From positions 124,001 to 188,000 of the forward strand of contig NZ_PJMB01000005.1 of NCBI RefSeq assembly GCF_002892835.1: a stretch of 64,000 nucleotides of DNA, in the 5' to 3' direction. The translations under genes and the position numbers were made by a program. How positions within the stretch are numbered: the stretch's first letter is position 1; the number at the start of each line of letters is the position of its first letter. Shown one piece after another: positions 53,355 to 62,653 of this stretch. This DNA comes from Arthrobacter sp. AFG7.2 (GTDB lineage: Bacteria > Actinomycetota > Actinomycetes > Actinomycetales > Micrococcaceae). Below the pieces are notes generated by a model. That model was not told where the DNA came from and did no database searches. It saw only the letters and a list, made by a program, of their open reading frames with translations.

Positions 53355-54416
53355 ATGCGGATAGGACTGGTTGCGGGACCGTGGATTACGGTCCCGCCCG
53401 CTGCGTACGGTGGGACGGAAAGAGTAGTGGACAGCCTCGCCAGGGGCTTCGCCGCCGCGGGGCACGAAGTACTGCTGGCCGCGCCTTCCGACAGCATCTG
53501 CCCGGTGCCGAGGGTGGCCCGCATGCGGCCCTCGGCTCCCGAAGAGCTGAACCTTGCGAAAGCCGAGCTCAGCCACGTGGCGCGGGCGTACAAGGGCTTG
53601 GGCGGCGTGGATATCATCCATGACCACACCCTGGCCGGGCCTCTCTACCTTCACCGGCCTGAGAAGATTCCGGTGGTGACCACGATCCATTGCCGGCTGG
53701 ACGCCGAGGCGGCAGACATTTACGGTGCCATCGCGCGGAAGGCATCGGTGATAGCAATCTCAAGGGACCAGGCATCGCATGCTCCTGACGTGCCCGTTGC
53801 CCGGGTGATCCATCACGGTATGGATGCCTCGTCCGTGCCGCTGGGCACCGGCAGCGGCGGATATCTCTGCTTCGTGGGCAGGGCCAGCCCTGATAAGGGG
53901 CTGCTGGAGGCGGTCGCGATTGCCCGGCAGGCCGGAATTCCGCTCAGGATTGCCGTCAAGATGCGCGAGCAGGATGAGGTCGGCTATTTCCGCGACGTGG
54001 TCGCTCCCATCCTGGGGCCGAACGAGGACTTTGTGGGGGAAGTGGATGACGCCACCAAGTACCGGCTGATGGGTGACGCTGTCGCGTTCCTGAACCCGAT
54101 TCAGTGGCCGGAGCCCTTCGGGCTGGTCATGATCGAGGCGCTGGCCACCGGCACCCCCGTCATTGGCACGGCGGTGGGTTCGGCACCTGAAATCATCGAT
54201 CATGGAACGACTGGATACCTGGGGGAGATGGACCAGCTCGCCGGTTTCGTCCAGCGGGCTGCGGGCCTCGACCGGAAGGCATGCCGCAGGGCGGTGGAGG
54301 AGCGTTTCAGCGAGGAACGCATGGTAAATGACTACCTCCGGCTTTTTAGCGGGCTGGTTGGAGGCACAACGCCCGCAGGGGTTCCGCATGCTGCCGGCTT
54401 GCACCAGAATCTTTAA
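53355..54416 (+). CDS. GT4-family glycosyltransferase
   Basis: 353 residues from ATG 53355, with TGGAGG 8-9 nt upstream. Start MRIGLVAGPWITVPPAAYGGTERVVDSLARGFAAAGHEV is the GT-B N-terminal domain; the C-terminal domain has the retaining-GT EX7E region (EPFGLVMIEALATGTPVIGTAVGSAPEIIDHG). It resembles transferases that act on alpha-glucans or trehalose-like glycosides. The debranching-type gene starts 61 nt downstream, so they are probably co-expressed. Confidence 0.88.
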   Translation: MRIGLVAGPWITVPPAAYGGTERVVDSLARGFAAAGHEVLLAAPSDSICPVPRVARMRPSAPEELNLAKAELSHVARAYKGLGGVDIIHDHTLAGPLYLHRPEKIPVVTTIHCRLDAEAADIYGAIARKASVIAISRDQASHAPDVPVARVIHHGMDASSVPLGTGSGGYLCFVGRASPDKGLLEAVAIARQAGIPLRIAVKMREQDEVGYFRDVVAPILGPNEDFVGEVDDATKYRLMGDAVAFLNPIQWPEPFGLVMIEALATGTPVIGTAVGSAPEIIDHGTTGYLGEMDQLAGFVQRAAGLDRKACRRAVEERFSEERMVNDYLRLFSGLVGGTTPAGVPHAAGLHQNL

Positions 54417-54477
54417 AGGGGCGGGCGCCCTTCCGATCCCCGGAAGGATACCCCGCCGCTGACTAAGGAGTCCTTCC

Positions 54478-56616
54478 ATGACTGCCTGGAACGCCGATAC
54501 CGAGGCAGCCGCATCCGAATCCGGATCGGTCACTGTGGTGGAGGGATCCTCGTTCTGTATCAGTTCCGGGACCGGAGACATCAGTTCCGATGGCGGTACG
54601 AACGGTGCATTCTTCCAGGACACACGCATCATCTCCCACTGGGTACTGCGGATCAACGGCTCCCTGCGCGAGCCACTGTCCGCCCAGCGGCCCAAGCCCT
54701 TCGAAGCCACATTCGTTGGCAGGGCACAATGGTCCGGGCGCCGGTTCGACAGCCCCCTGGTTGTCCGCCAGCACCGCCATATCGGCCCTGGCCTGCAGGA
54801 TGACATCACGCTGGAGAACTACTCGGCGGAGCCGGTGGAGTGCGATATGGAGCTCCTCGTGGACGCAGACCAGGCCGATCTCTTTGACGTCAAAGTGGGC
54901 CGGACGTCCCGGCACGCGGAGCCCGTCCGCACCGTCCGCGACGGCCGGCTTGTGATCGAAGGCGTTCACGGTGAAGAGCGGCGCGGAACTGCTGTCCACG
55001 CCCGCGGCGCTGCGGTCAGCACAGACGGGCTTCGTTTCCGGGTAACCATTCCGCCCCGCGGCAAATGGGCAACCAGCGTCATTGTGGTTCCACTGATCAA
55101 TGGCCGGGCGCCCCAGGGGGCCTTTAGCGACGACGGGCTCCCGCACCACCGGGAAGGCGTCCGCCGGCACCGCCACTGGGAGCAGAACGTCCCGCTGATT
55201 ACCGTGTCTGACGCCAACCTGCAGGCTGTCCTGAACCGCAGCCAAAGCGACCTGGGGTCGCTGCGGATTTTTGATCCCCACCACCCGGAGCGGGCAGCAG
55301 TGGCGGCAGGTGCGCCGTGGTTCATGGCGCTGTTCGGACGGGACTCCATCCTGTCCTCCTACATGAGCCTCATGGTTGATCCCAAGCTGGCGGCAGGGAC
55401 GCTGCAGACCCTGGCCGGCCTTCAGGGAATGAAAGTGGACCACGACTCGGAGGAAGAGCCGGGGCGCATCCCCCACGAAGTGCGGCTGGGCGTAACAGCG
55501 GGGCTGTCGCTCGGTGGCACCGCCTACTATGGGACGGCTGATGCCACCCCGCTGTTCGCTGCCCTTGTAGGCGAACTCAGCCGGTGGGGGCTGTCCAAGG
55601 ACATCGTGGAACCATTGCTGCCCCACGTGGACCGCGCCCTGGAGTGGATCGACCGGTACGGGGACCGCGACGGCGACGGATTCGTGGAGTACCTCCGGCC
55701 CAATGACCACGGCCTGGTCAACCAGGGGTGGAAGGACTCCTGGGACGGCATCAACTTTGCCGACGGAACCATGGCGGAAGCGCCGATCGCCCTGTGTGAG
55801 GTGCAGGCGTACGTCTATGGGGCCTTCGTGGGCAGGTCCCTGCTGGCCCGCTGGAGCGGAGACCACGCCTTGGAACAGCACTGGGAGGGGCGCGCTGCGG
55901 AGTTGAAAGCGGCCTTCAACGAGAAGTTCTGGCTCCCGGACAAGGGCTACTTCGCGGTGGCGCTGGACAAAGGCAAGCGCCCGGTGGATGCCTGCACGTC
56001 AAACATGGGGCACTGCCTGTGGCTGGGCATTGTGGATGAGGACAAAGCGCCCTCCGTTGTGGAGCAGCTGATGTCGCCGCAGATGTTCACCGGCTGGGGA
56101 ATCCGCACCCTGGCCTCGGACATGGGCGCCTACAACCCCGTCAGTTATCACAACGGTTCGGTATGGCCCCATGACACGGCCCTGGTTGCCACGGGGCTGA
56201 TGCGCTACGGGTTTGTGGAGGAGGCCCGCAGGGTTGCCACCGGCATTTTTGATGCCGCTGAGCATTTCGACGGGAGGCTGCCGGAACTGTTCTGCGGCTT
56301 CGACCGCGGCGAGTTTCCCGGGCCTGTGCCATACCCGACAGCCTGCTCGCCGCAGGCTTGGGCTGCCGCGGCGCCGATACAGCTGATCCGGGCGCTGCTC
56401 CGTTTCGACCCTGTTTTCACCCGCGGGGTGGTGCATTTGGCGCCGATCCTGCCAGAGGGCGTGGGCGACTTCCAGGCCGAGAACGTGCTGCTGGACACGT
56501 CCCGGGTCACCATCAGGGCCCATGGTACGGGCGGCAGCATCGACGGGCTGCCGCCCGGGCTGAAACTCCTGGCCCAACCGCGTCCGCCCCTTGCCTATCC
56601 GCCCCGGGAGGCCTGA
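54478..56616 (+). CDS. Amylo-alpha-1,6-glucosidase (glycogen debranching-type)
   Basis: 712 residues. The N-terminal glycogen-debranching domain is about 10-220 (GDISSDGGTNGAFFQDTRIISHWVLRI). The (alpha/alpha)6 barrel follows with PWFMALFGRDSILSSYM, HDSEEEPGRIPHEVRLG, DRYGDRDGDGFVEY and NQGWKDSWDGI, then SYHNGSVWPHDTALVATGLMRYG. It likely removes alpha-1,6-linked glucose or related units from storage or osmolyte glucans. GGAG precedes the ATG. The neighbour is a GT4 enzyme. Confidence 0.9.
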   Translation: MTAWNADTEAAASESGSVTVVEGSSFCISSGTGDISSDGGTNGAFFQDTRIISHWVLRINGSLREPLSAQRPKPFEATFVGRAQWSGRRFDSPLVVRQHRHIGPGLQDDITLENYSAEPVECDMELLVDADQADLFDVKVGRTSRHAEPVRTVRDGRLVIEGVHGEERRGTAVHARGAAVSTDGLRFRVTIPPRGKWATSVIVVPLINGRAPQGAFSDDGLPHHREGVRRHRHWEQNVPLITVSDANLQAVLNRSQSDLGSLRIFDPHHPERAAVAAGAPWFMALFGRDSILSSYMSLMVDPKLAAGTLQTLAGLQGMKVDHDSEEEPGRIPHEVRLGVTAGLSLGGTAYYGTADATPLFAALVGELSRWGLSKDIVEPLLPHVDRALEWIDRYGDRDGDGFVEYLRPNDHGLVNQGWKDSWDGINFADGTMAEAPIALCEVQAYVYGAFVGRSLLARWSGDHALEQHWEGRAAELKAAFNEKFWLPDKGYFAVALDKGKRPVDACTSNMGHCLWLGIVDEDKAPSVVEQLMSPQMFTGWGIRTLASDMGAYNPVSYHNGSVWPHDTALVATGLMRYGFVEEARRVATGIFDAAEHFDGRLPELFCGFDRGEFPGPVPYPTACSPQAWAAAAPIQLIRALLRFDPVFTRGVVHLAPILPEGVGDFQAENVLLDTSRVTIRAHGTGGSIDGLPPGLKLLAQPRPPLAYPPREA

Positions 56617-56686
56617 CAACGCCTCACAAGTCCTCACTGGGACGGGGCAGCCGGCGGGCGACCGCGGGCGTACCGGACCGGCACGT

Positions 56687-57220
56687 TTACGGAAGGCCCC
56701 GCTCCAGCACAAAATCGTGCTCCACCGCGGTCCCCAGCTGGAAGGATTTGGTGCCCACCTTCCGGAACCCGGACTTTTCATAAAAGCGGATGGCCCTGGC
56801 GTTCTGGCTGTTGACGCCCAGCCACACCCCGGCCGCACCTGTGGCGGCGGCCGCCTGCAGGCTGGCATGCATCAGCTCAGCCGCCGCACCCAGGCCATGA
56901 TGGCCGGGATGCACGTAGCACTTGCTCAGCTCCACCGACGGTGTGAGTGCCAGCACCGAGGACACGTCCGGGTCTGCCGGGGGCCGGTTCACCAGCAGGC
57001 TGTAGCCGCGGAGGCTGCCCTCCGCCTCGATGACCAGGACGGTGACGTCCGGATCGGCGAGGTACTCCAGGAAGTGCTGTTCGCTGAGGGTGTTCGCCAG
57101 GTGCGCCGCGATGTCTTCAGGCGACGCCGACGGCGGGCAGGCCAGCGGAAAGGTGACGGCCGCCAGGGCAGCCAGCGCCCCGGCGTCGTCCCTTGTTGCC
57201 TGTCGGATTGTGGAAGTCAT
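56687..57220 (-). CDS. GNAT-family N-acetyltransferase
   Basis: 177 residues. The acetyl-CoA motif is VELSKCYVHPGHHGLGAAAELMHASLQAAAATGAAGVWLGVNSQNARAIRFYEKSGFRKVGTKSF. Substrate unknown. TAGAAT ends 6 nt before the ATG (minus strand 57227-57232), suggesting a leaderless transcript. The isomerase-fold gene further right on the same strand ends 31 nt before its start codon. Confidence 0.88.
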   Translation of the reverse strand: MTSTIRQATRDDAGALAALAAVTFPLACPPSASPEDIAAHLANTLSEQHFLEYLADPDVTVLVIEAEGSLRGYSLLVNRPPADPDVSSVLALTPSVELSKCYVHPGHHGLGAAAELMHASLQAAAATGAAGVWLGVNSQNARAIRFYEKSGFRKVGTKSFQLGTAVEHDFVLERGLP

Positions 57221-57226
57221 GCAGGG

Positions 57227-57232
57227 ATTCTA
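57227..57232 (-). promoter_or_regulatory. Leaderless-type -10 element for the GNAT gene
   Basis: TAGAAT (minus strand) ends 6 nt before the ATG at 57220. Confidence 0.5.
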
Positions 57233-57250
57233 TGTGCGACGGCGCCAGGG

Positions 57251-58246
57251 CTACTGCTTGAAGGCGGCGTCGAAGGAGGTGCTCGACGCCGGGAAGTCGA
57301 ACTTCTTGAGGGCGGCGAGGGCTTCGGGGGCGCCGTGGAGCCGGTCCATTCCCGCGTCTTCCCACTCCACTGAGATGGGGCCTTCGTAGCCGATCGCGGA
57401 CAGCGCCCGGAAGGCTGCTTCCCACGGGACGTCGCCGCGGCCTGCGGAGACGAAGTCCCAGCCGCGGCGGGGGTCGCCCCAGGGGAGGTGGGAGCCCAGG
57501 ACAGTGTTCCGGCCCGTCTGGCGGACCTTGGTGTCCTTGCAGTCCACGTGGTAGATCCGGTCCTTGAAGTCCCAGATGAAGGAAACGGGGTCCATGCCCT
57601 GCCACATCATGTGGGACGGATCCCAGTTCAGGCCAAAGGCTTCGCGGTGGCCGATCGCTTCGAGGGTCCGGACTGTGGTCCAGTAGTCGTAGGCGATTTC
57701 GGAGGGGTGGACTTCGTGGGCGAACCGGACGCCGCACTCGTCGAAGACGTCCAGGATGGGGTTCCAGCGGTCCGCGAAGTCCTGGTAGCCGGCCTCGATC
57801 ACCTTTTCCGGGACGGGCGGGAACATGGCGACGTACTGCCAGATGGAGGAGCCGGTAAATCCGACGACGGTGTCCACACCGAGTGCCTTGGCGAGGCGGG
57901 CGGTGTGTTTCATTTCCTCGGCGGCCCGCTGGCGGACGCCTTCCGGGTCGCCGTCGCCCCAGACCTTTGAGCCCACGATGGCCTGGTGGCGGAAGTCGAT
58001 GGGGTTGTCGCAGACTGCCTGGCCTTTGAGGTGGTTGGAGATGGCCCAGACCTTGAGGTTGTACTTCTCCAGGATGGCCAGCTTGGACTCAACGTAGCCG
58101 GGTTCGTCCCAGCGCCACGCGTCCAGATGGTCGCCGGAGACGGCAATTTCCAGGCCGTCGTAACCCCAGCCGGAGGCCAGCTTCGCGACTTCCTCGAAGG
58201 GCAGGTCGGCCCACTGGCCGGTGAACAGGGTAAACGGGCGGGGCAT
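57251..58246 (-). CDS. Sugar phosphate isomerase/epimerase-fold protein (B)
   Basis: 331 residues; AAGGAG is 8 nt before the ATG. A TIM barrel of the AP_endonuc_2 family with metal ligands likely in [30 protein letters not shown] and VEWEDAGMD. It has an extra loop ([34 protein letters not shown]) that is common in actinobacterial members near Gfo/Idh enzymes. Last gene of the four-gene operon; the start is 1 nt after the stop of the dehydrogenase before it. In similar clusters such proteins act on 3-keto-sugars (isomerase, hydratase or eliminase). Confidence 0.85.
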   Translation of the reverse strand: MPRPFTLFTGQWADLPFEEVAKLASGWGYDGLEIAVSGDHLDAWRWDEPGYVESKLAILEKYNLKVWAISNHLKGQAVCDNPIDFRHQAIVGSKVWGDGDPEGVRQRAAEEMKHTARLAKALGVDTVVGFTGSSIWQYVAMFPPVPEKVIEAGYQDFADRWNPILDVFDECGVRFAHEVHPSEIAYDYWTTVRTLEAIGHREAFGLNWDPSHMMWQGMDPVSFIWDFKDRIYHVDCKDTKVRQTGRNTVLGSHLPWGDPRRGWDFVSAGRGDVPWEAAFRALSAIGYEGPISVEWEDAGMDRLHGAPEALAALKKFDFPASSTSFDAAFKQ

Positions 58247-58247
58247 G

Positions 58248-59414
58248 TCAGGCTCCTTCGGTGGCGGGGGACAGCTGGACGAGGGCGCTTTTCGATGCGG
58301 CGGACTGCTCCACGGCGTCCAGGATGCGCTGGACGGCCAGTCCGTCCTCGAACGACGGCGACGGCGCGGTTCCGGAGTCCACGGCGAGCAGGAAGTCGCG
58401 GACTTCGTGCGTGAACGTGTGCTCCCAGCCGATGATGTGGCCCTGCGGCCACCACGCCTCCAGGTAGGGGTGACCCGGTTCGGTGACGACGATCCGGCGG
58501 AAGCCCTGCTCCCGGGCAGGCGCCGTGGCGTCGAGGAACGCGAGCTCGTTGAGGTTTTCCAGGTCGAAGCGGAGGGCACCCTTGTCGCCGTAGACCTCCA
58601 GCTGCAGGGAATTCTTCCTCCCGGTGGCCACCCTGGAGGCCTCCACTGAGGCGATTGCCCCGGAGGCGAGGGACAGTGTTGCCCAGGCGGCGTCGTCGAC
58701 CGTTACGTCCTCAAGCCCTTCGGCACCGGGGCGCCGGTTGACGAAGGTGTGGGTGCGGCCGGAAACTTCCGTGACCTGGTCCCCGAGCAGGAACAGGACC
58801 TGGTCGATGGCGTGCGAGGCGATGTCGCCCAGTGCGCCGGAGCCCGCTGTGTCCTTCCTCAGCCGCCAGGTCATGGGCGCCTGGTCGTCCGCGAGCCAGT
58901 CCTGCAGGTAGGCGGCGCGGACGTGCCTGACCGTTCCGAGCCTGCCTTCGGTGATCAGCTCTTTGGCAAGGGCGAGCGCAGGCACCCGGCGGTAATTGAA
59001 TCCCACCATCGACTGGACGCCTTTGGCCCGGGCAGCCCGGGCTGCAGACGTCATTGCTTCGGCCTCGGCCAGGGTGTTGGCGAGCGGCTTTTCCAGCAGC
59101 ACGTGCTTCCCGGCATCAAGGGCGGCGATGGCAATTTCAGCGTGCATCCAGCCAGGGGCGCACACGTCGATGATGTGGATATCGTCCCGGTCCAGGACTG
59201 ACCGCCAGTTCGTGGCGCTCTCTGCCCACCCGTACTTCCCGGCGGCTTCCGAGACTGCGGCCGCGTCCCTGCCCACCAGGACCTTCTGTTCGAACGCGGG
59301 GACGTCGAAGTAGCTGGCCACGTTCCGCCACGCGTTGGAGTGTGCCTTCCCCATGAAGGCGTAGCCGATCATGGCAACGCCCAGGGGCGCGGTCCCGGCT
59401 GCTTCCGCGCTCAT
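58248..59414 (-). CDS. Gfo/Idh/MocA-family dehydrogenase (B)
   Basis: 388 residues. Rossmann start [19 protein letters not shown], conserved EKP ([11 protein letters not shown]) and the second-domain motif [21 protein letters not shown]. It is related to dehydrogenases that oxidise a sugar C3 hydroxyl with NAD(P)+. The ATG overlaps the stop of dehydrogenase A by 4 nt. Substrate not determined. Confidence 0.88.
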   Translation of the reverse strand: MSAEAAGTAPLGVAMIGYAFMGKAHSNAWRNVASYFDVPAFEQKVLVGRDAAAVSEAAGKYGWAESATNWRSVLDRDDIHIIDVCAPGWMHAEIAIAALDAGKHVLLEKPLANTLAEAEAMTSAARAARAKGVQSMVGFNYRRVPALALAKELITEGRLGTVRHVRAAYLQDWLADDQAPMTWRLRKDTAGSGALGDIASHAIDQVLFLLGDQVTEVSGRTHTFVNRRPGAEGLEDVTVDDAAWATLSLASGAIASVEASRVATGRKNSLQLEVYGDKGALRFDLENLNELAFLDATAPAREQGFRRIVVTEPGHPYLEAWWPQGHIIGWEHTFTHEVRDFLLAVDSGTAPSPSFEDGLAVQRILDAVEQSAASKSALVQLSPATEGA

Positions 59415-60553
59415 GCGTTGTCGCCGATGGTCGGGCTTTCCGGTGCCCAGTCTTCGGGGAGCGCTGCCGAAGCCGGAGCAGAGCTTTCCACGTCCACGAA
59501 TGTCCCTGACGTCATGGATTCCGAGATGGAGACCATGGCGTCCAGTACGTGGTATGCGAGATCCCCGGTTGCCCTGTGGGGGACACCGGAGCGCAGCGAG
59601 CGTGCCATGTCCAGGACGCCCATGCCGCGGCCGTTCGCAGCGCCGGTTGCCGGGATGGTGGTCCAGTCCTCGGCTCCCGCACGCCAGAGCCTGACGTCGC
59701 CGTCGAAGTTGTTGGGGTCCGGCAGGGAGATGGTGGCCTCCGTGCCGGTGATCTCCACGAAGCCCATCCGGACGCGCGGGGACTCGAAGGAGAAGACGCT
59801 GTGGGAGGACGCGCCGCTCTCGAACTGGGCCATTGCCGAGACGTGGGTGGGGACTTCGACGGTGAATTCCTGGCCGGCCTTGGGCCCGGACCCGATGACG
59901 CGGACGTCCTTGGCCTTGGACCCGACGGCGGCCACCTTGCGGATGGAGCCGAACGCCTGGATCAGGGTGGTGAGGTAGTAGGGGCCCATATCGAACAGCG
60001 GGCCCGCGCCGTACTGGAACAGGAAGGCGGGGTTGGGGTGCCACGACTCGGGGCCGGGTGTCTGGAATGTGGTCATGCCGGTCAGGGGCGTGCCGATGTC
60101 CCCGCGCTGGATCAGGCGCAGGGCGGTCTGGAGCCCGGCGCCCAGGAAAGTGTCCGGTGCGCAGCCCAGGCGGATGCCTGCCGAATCGGCGGTCTTGAGG
60201 AGGCCAAGGCCTGATTCGCGGTCCAGGGAGAACGGCTTCTCGGTCCAGACGTGCTTGCCGGCGTTGACGGCTGCGGTCGCGACCTCAACGTGGGCCGCCG
60301 GGATGGTCAGGTTGACGATGATTTCGACGTCAGGGTGCTGCAGCGCCTTCTCCACGCCGCCCCATTCGGCGATTCCATATTCCCTGGCCCTGGCCTCGGC
60401 GGCTTCCTCGAAGAGGTCGGCGATGACGTGGACCTTCAGGTCAGGGAAGGTGGTGAGGTTGTCCAGGTACTGCTTGCTGATGTTGCCGGCGCCGATGACG
60501 CCGACGCCGACAGGGCCTTTGCGTGACGAGGGTGCGGTTGCGGGGATGCTCAT
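59411..60553 (-). CDS. Gfo/Idh/MocA-family dehydrogenase (A)
   Basis: 380 residues. GVIGAGNISKQYLDNLTTFPDLKVHVIAD is the nucleotide-binding part, EKP is in HVWTEKPFSLDRESG, and the second domain has FDMGPYYLTTLIQAFG. It differs from dehydrogenase B in length and sequence, so the two probably catalyse different redox steps. Overlaps both neighbours by 4 nt. Confidence 0.88.
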   Translation of the reverse strand: MSIPATAPSSRKGPVGVGVIGAGNISKQYLDNLTTFPDLKVHVIADLFEEAAEARAREYGIAEWGGVEKALQHPDVEIIVNLTIPAAHVEVATAAVNAGKHVWTEKPFSLDRESGLGLLKTADSAGIRLGCAPDTFLGAGLQTALRLIQRGDIGTPLTGMTTFQTPGPESWHPNPAFLFQYGAGPLFDMGPYYLTTLIQAFGSIRKVAAVGSKAKDVRVIGSGPKAGQEFTVEVPTHVSAMAQFESGASSHSVFSFESPRVRMGFVEITGTEATISLPDPNNFDGDVRLWRAGAEDWTTIPATGAANGRGMGVLDMARSLRSGVPHRATGDLAYHVLDAMVSISESMTSGTFVDVESSAPASAALPEDWAPESPTIGDNA

Positions 60554-61296
60554 GCCTTGATTCCTTCTCCGGTTGCCGTCAGGAACGAAAGGCTCTCGTT
60601 GATGCCTTCGAAGATGTCTCCGGCGTAGTCATCGAATTCCACCACGCCCACCTCCAGCGACGTGGCGGCGGCGATGACGTCCAGGACCGGAACCTTGCCC
60701 TGGCCCGCAGGCTGCTGGGCTTTGGTGTCCGTGGTGAGGGGACCGTCCTTGATGTGGATCAGCTTTACCCTGTCCCCGAGCTTCGTGAGGATGTCCACGG
60801 GATCCTGCCCTCCAACCGCAACCCAGTAGGTGTCCACTTCCAAGACCAGTTCCGGATCGAGCAGGTCCGCGAAGTATTCCAGGGCGGTGCGCCCCTCGAT
60901 CATCGACTCCAGTTCCCACTGGTGGTTGTGGTAGCCCACCCGGACGCCGTACCCGGCACCCTTCCGTGCAGCGGCATTCAGCTGTGCGGCCGTTTCCTGG
61001 ATGTCTTCGGCCGACTGCCAGCGCTCGGCCGGGATGAAGGGGTCGATGACTGTGCCGATGCCCAGTTCCTTGGCGGCCGCGAAGATTTCATCCTGGTCCT
61101 GGCTAAGCAAGGGTGCGTGGCCCGAGGGGGCAGTGAGCCCGTTGTCCTTCAGCGCTGCGCCAAGTTCCTTGGCCATGGCTACGAAGTTGTAGGGTTCCAC
61201 CTGGCTGAAGCCGATGTCCGCAACCCTGCGGATGGTGCCCGGCAGGTCTTTCGCGACGGCGTCGCGGAGGGTGTAGAGCTGGAGTGAGTAGGACAA
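60550..61296 (-). CDS. Sugar phosphate isomerase/epimerase-fold protein (A)
   Basis: 248 residues from TTG 61296 with AGGAG 5 nt upstream; the reading frame is open to 61425 but this start fits best. A TIM barrel: YSLQLYTLRDAVAKDLPGTIRRVADIGFSQVEPYNF, YHNHQWELESMIEGRTALEYFADLLDPELVLEVDTYWVAVGGQDP, LIHIKDGP. Metal ligands would be the Glu, Asp, His and Glu (near 230). First gene of the operon, next to the ROK regulator. Its role as eliminase, hydratase or isomerase is open. Confidence 0.85.
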   Translation of the reverse strand: MSYSLQLYTLRDAVAKDLPGTIRRVADIGFSQVEPYNFVAMAKELGAALKDNGLTAPSGHAPLLSQDQDEIFAAAKELGIGTVIDPFIPAERWQSAEDIQETAAQLNAAARKGAGYGVRVGYHNHQWELESMIEGRTALEYFADLLDPELVLEVDTYWVAVGGQDPVDILTKLGDRVKLIHIKDGPLTTDTKAQQPAGQGKVPVLDVIAAATSLEVGVVEFDDYAGDIFEGINESLSFLTATGEGIKA

Positions 61297-61362
61297 GGCA
61301 TCTCCTGGTTGGCTAGTGTGCTGGCATGGCTGTGATGCAGGTCTACTTGCAAAGCTAGGAGT

Positions 61363-61388
61363 ACTTTTGCCGGACGTCAAGCAAAAGT
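61363..61388. promoter_or_regulatory. Inverted repeat and promoter between the ROK gene and its operon
   Basis: ACTTTTGC (61363-61370) and GCAAAAGT (61381-61388) are perfectly inverted with a 10-nt spacer. A minus-strand -35 TTGACG (61374-61379) lies inside, with TAGCTT 17 nt further as -10, so a bound repressor would cover the operon promoter. Confidence 0.6.
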
Positions 61389-61430
61389 TGTTGCCGTGAC
61401 ATAAATAAGTTGATCTGCTATCCATGTCCT

Positions 61431-62648
61431 ATGAACAACACTGCTGGCGCCCGGACGGCTCCGGAGCCGATCGGAGTGCAGGGCCGCGCTGGTGACATCT
61501 TCCAGTTGCTGCGCGACGGCAAGGCCCGCACCCGCGCCGAGCTCGCGGGCACCACCGGCCTGGCCAGGTCAACCATCGCCGCCAGGATAGACGCCCTGAT
61601 TTCTTCCGGGCTCGTTGGTCCTGCCGGTGAGGCAACCTCCAGCGGCGGCAGGCCGCCGTCGCGCTTTGCCTTCAATCCCGCCGCCCGGGCCGTGCTGGCC
61701 GTGGATGTAGGGGCAACGCATGTGGCGCTGGCCGTCACGGACCTGGGGGGAGCCGTGCTGGCCGAGCATCGGGTAAACCAGCCGGTGGCGGACGGGCCGG
61801 AGAAGGTCCTGGGGCTTGTGGTGCGCGAGGCCGGGAAACTGCTTGCTTCGGCGTCCGGGAAAACGGTGGAACTTGCCGGGGTGGGCATCGGGCTTCCGGG
61901 ACCTGTGGAGCATGACACGGGCCGCCCCGTGAACCCGCCGATCATGCCGGGCTGGGACGGGTTCGACGTCGTCTCTTACGTGCAGCGCTCACTGCCGGTG
62001 CCCGTGCTGGTGGACAACGACGTCAACATCATGGCGCTGGGCGAGCGCGCGGCCCACTGGCCGGAGGAGGACAACTTCCTTTTCGTGAAAGTTGCCACCG
62101 GCATCGGTGCGGGCATCATCAGCAGCGGTGAACTGCAGCGCGGCGCCAACGGCACAGCCGGAGACCTTGGCCATGTCCGGGTCCCCCGCGGTGATGACGT
62201 CCTGTGCCGCTGCGGCAACCACGGCTGCCTCGAAGCCCTCGCCTCAGGGCCGGCAATCGCAGGGACGCTGCGCCGGGGCAGACTGGAGGCGGACCAGGGG
62301 CGGGACGTGCTGACGCTCGTGGCCCAGGGGAACCCCGAAGCCATCCATGCCTTGCGCCAGGCCGGCCGGGACCTGGGCGATGTGCTCGCCACCGTGGTCA
62401 ACCTCCTGAACCCGTCGGTCATCGTGATTGGGGGAAGCATTGGTGCTTCGGGGGAGCACCTGGTGGCCGGTGTCCGTGAAGTTGTCTACCGGCGCTCGCT
62501 GCCCCTCGCAACGTCGCAGCTCCGGATCGGGCTGTCCCGGGCAGGGGACAAGGCCGCCATCCTGGGGGCCAGCCAGCTGGTCACCCGGCACGTCCTTTCG
62601 CCGGCAGTGATTGAGGCAACCCTGGCCGGCTCCACGCTGCCGGGTTGA
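61431..62648 (+). CDS. ROK-family transcriptional repressor
   Basis: 405 residues from ATG 61431; no ribosome site is visible, so it may be leaderless. The N-terminal winged helix (GDIFQLLRDGKARTRAELAGTTGLARSTIAARIDALISSGLVG) is followed by a sugar-kinase-like ROK domain: VDVGATHVALAVTDLGG, LPGPVEH, KVATGIGAGIISSGELQRGANGTAGDLGHVRV, and CRCGNHGCLEALASGPA with the zinc-binding CxCGxxGC motif. It should bind a sugar ligand and repress the divergent operon. Confidence 0.92.
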   Translation: MNNTAGARTAPEPIGVQGRAGDIFQLLRDGKARTRAELAGTTGLARSTIAARIDALISSGLVGPAGEATSSGGRPPSRFAFNPAARAVLAVDVGATHVALAVTDLGGAVLAEHRVNQPVADGPEKVLGLVVREAGKLLASASGKTVELAGVGIGLPGPVEHDTGRPVNPPIMPGWDGFDVVSYVQRSLPVPVLVDNDVNIMALGERAAHWPEEDNFLFVKVATGIGAGIISSGELQRGANGTAGDLGHVRVPRGDDVLCRCGNHGCLEALASGPAIAGTLRRGRLEADQGRDVLTLVAQGNPEAIHALRQAGRDLGDVLATVVNLLNPSVIVIGGSIGASGEHLVAGVREVVYRRSLPLATSQLRIGLSRAGDKAAILGASQLVTRHVLSPAVIEATLAGSTLPG

Positions 62649-62653
62649 TCCTG

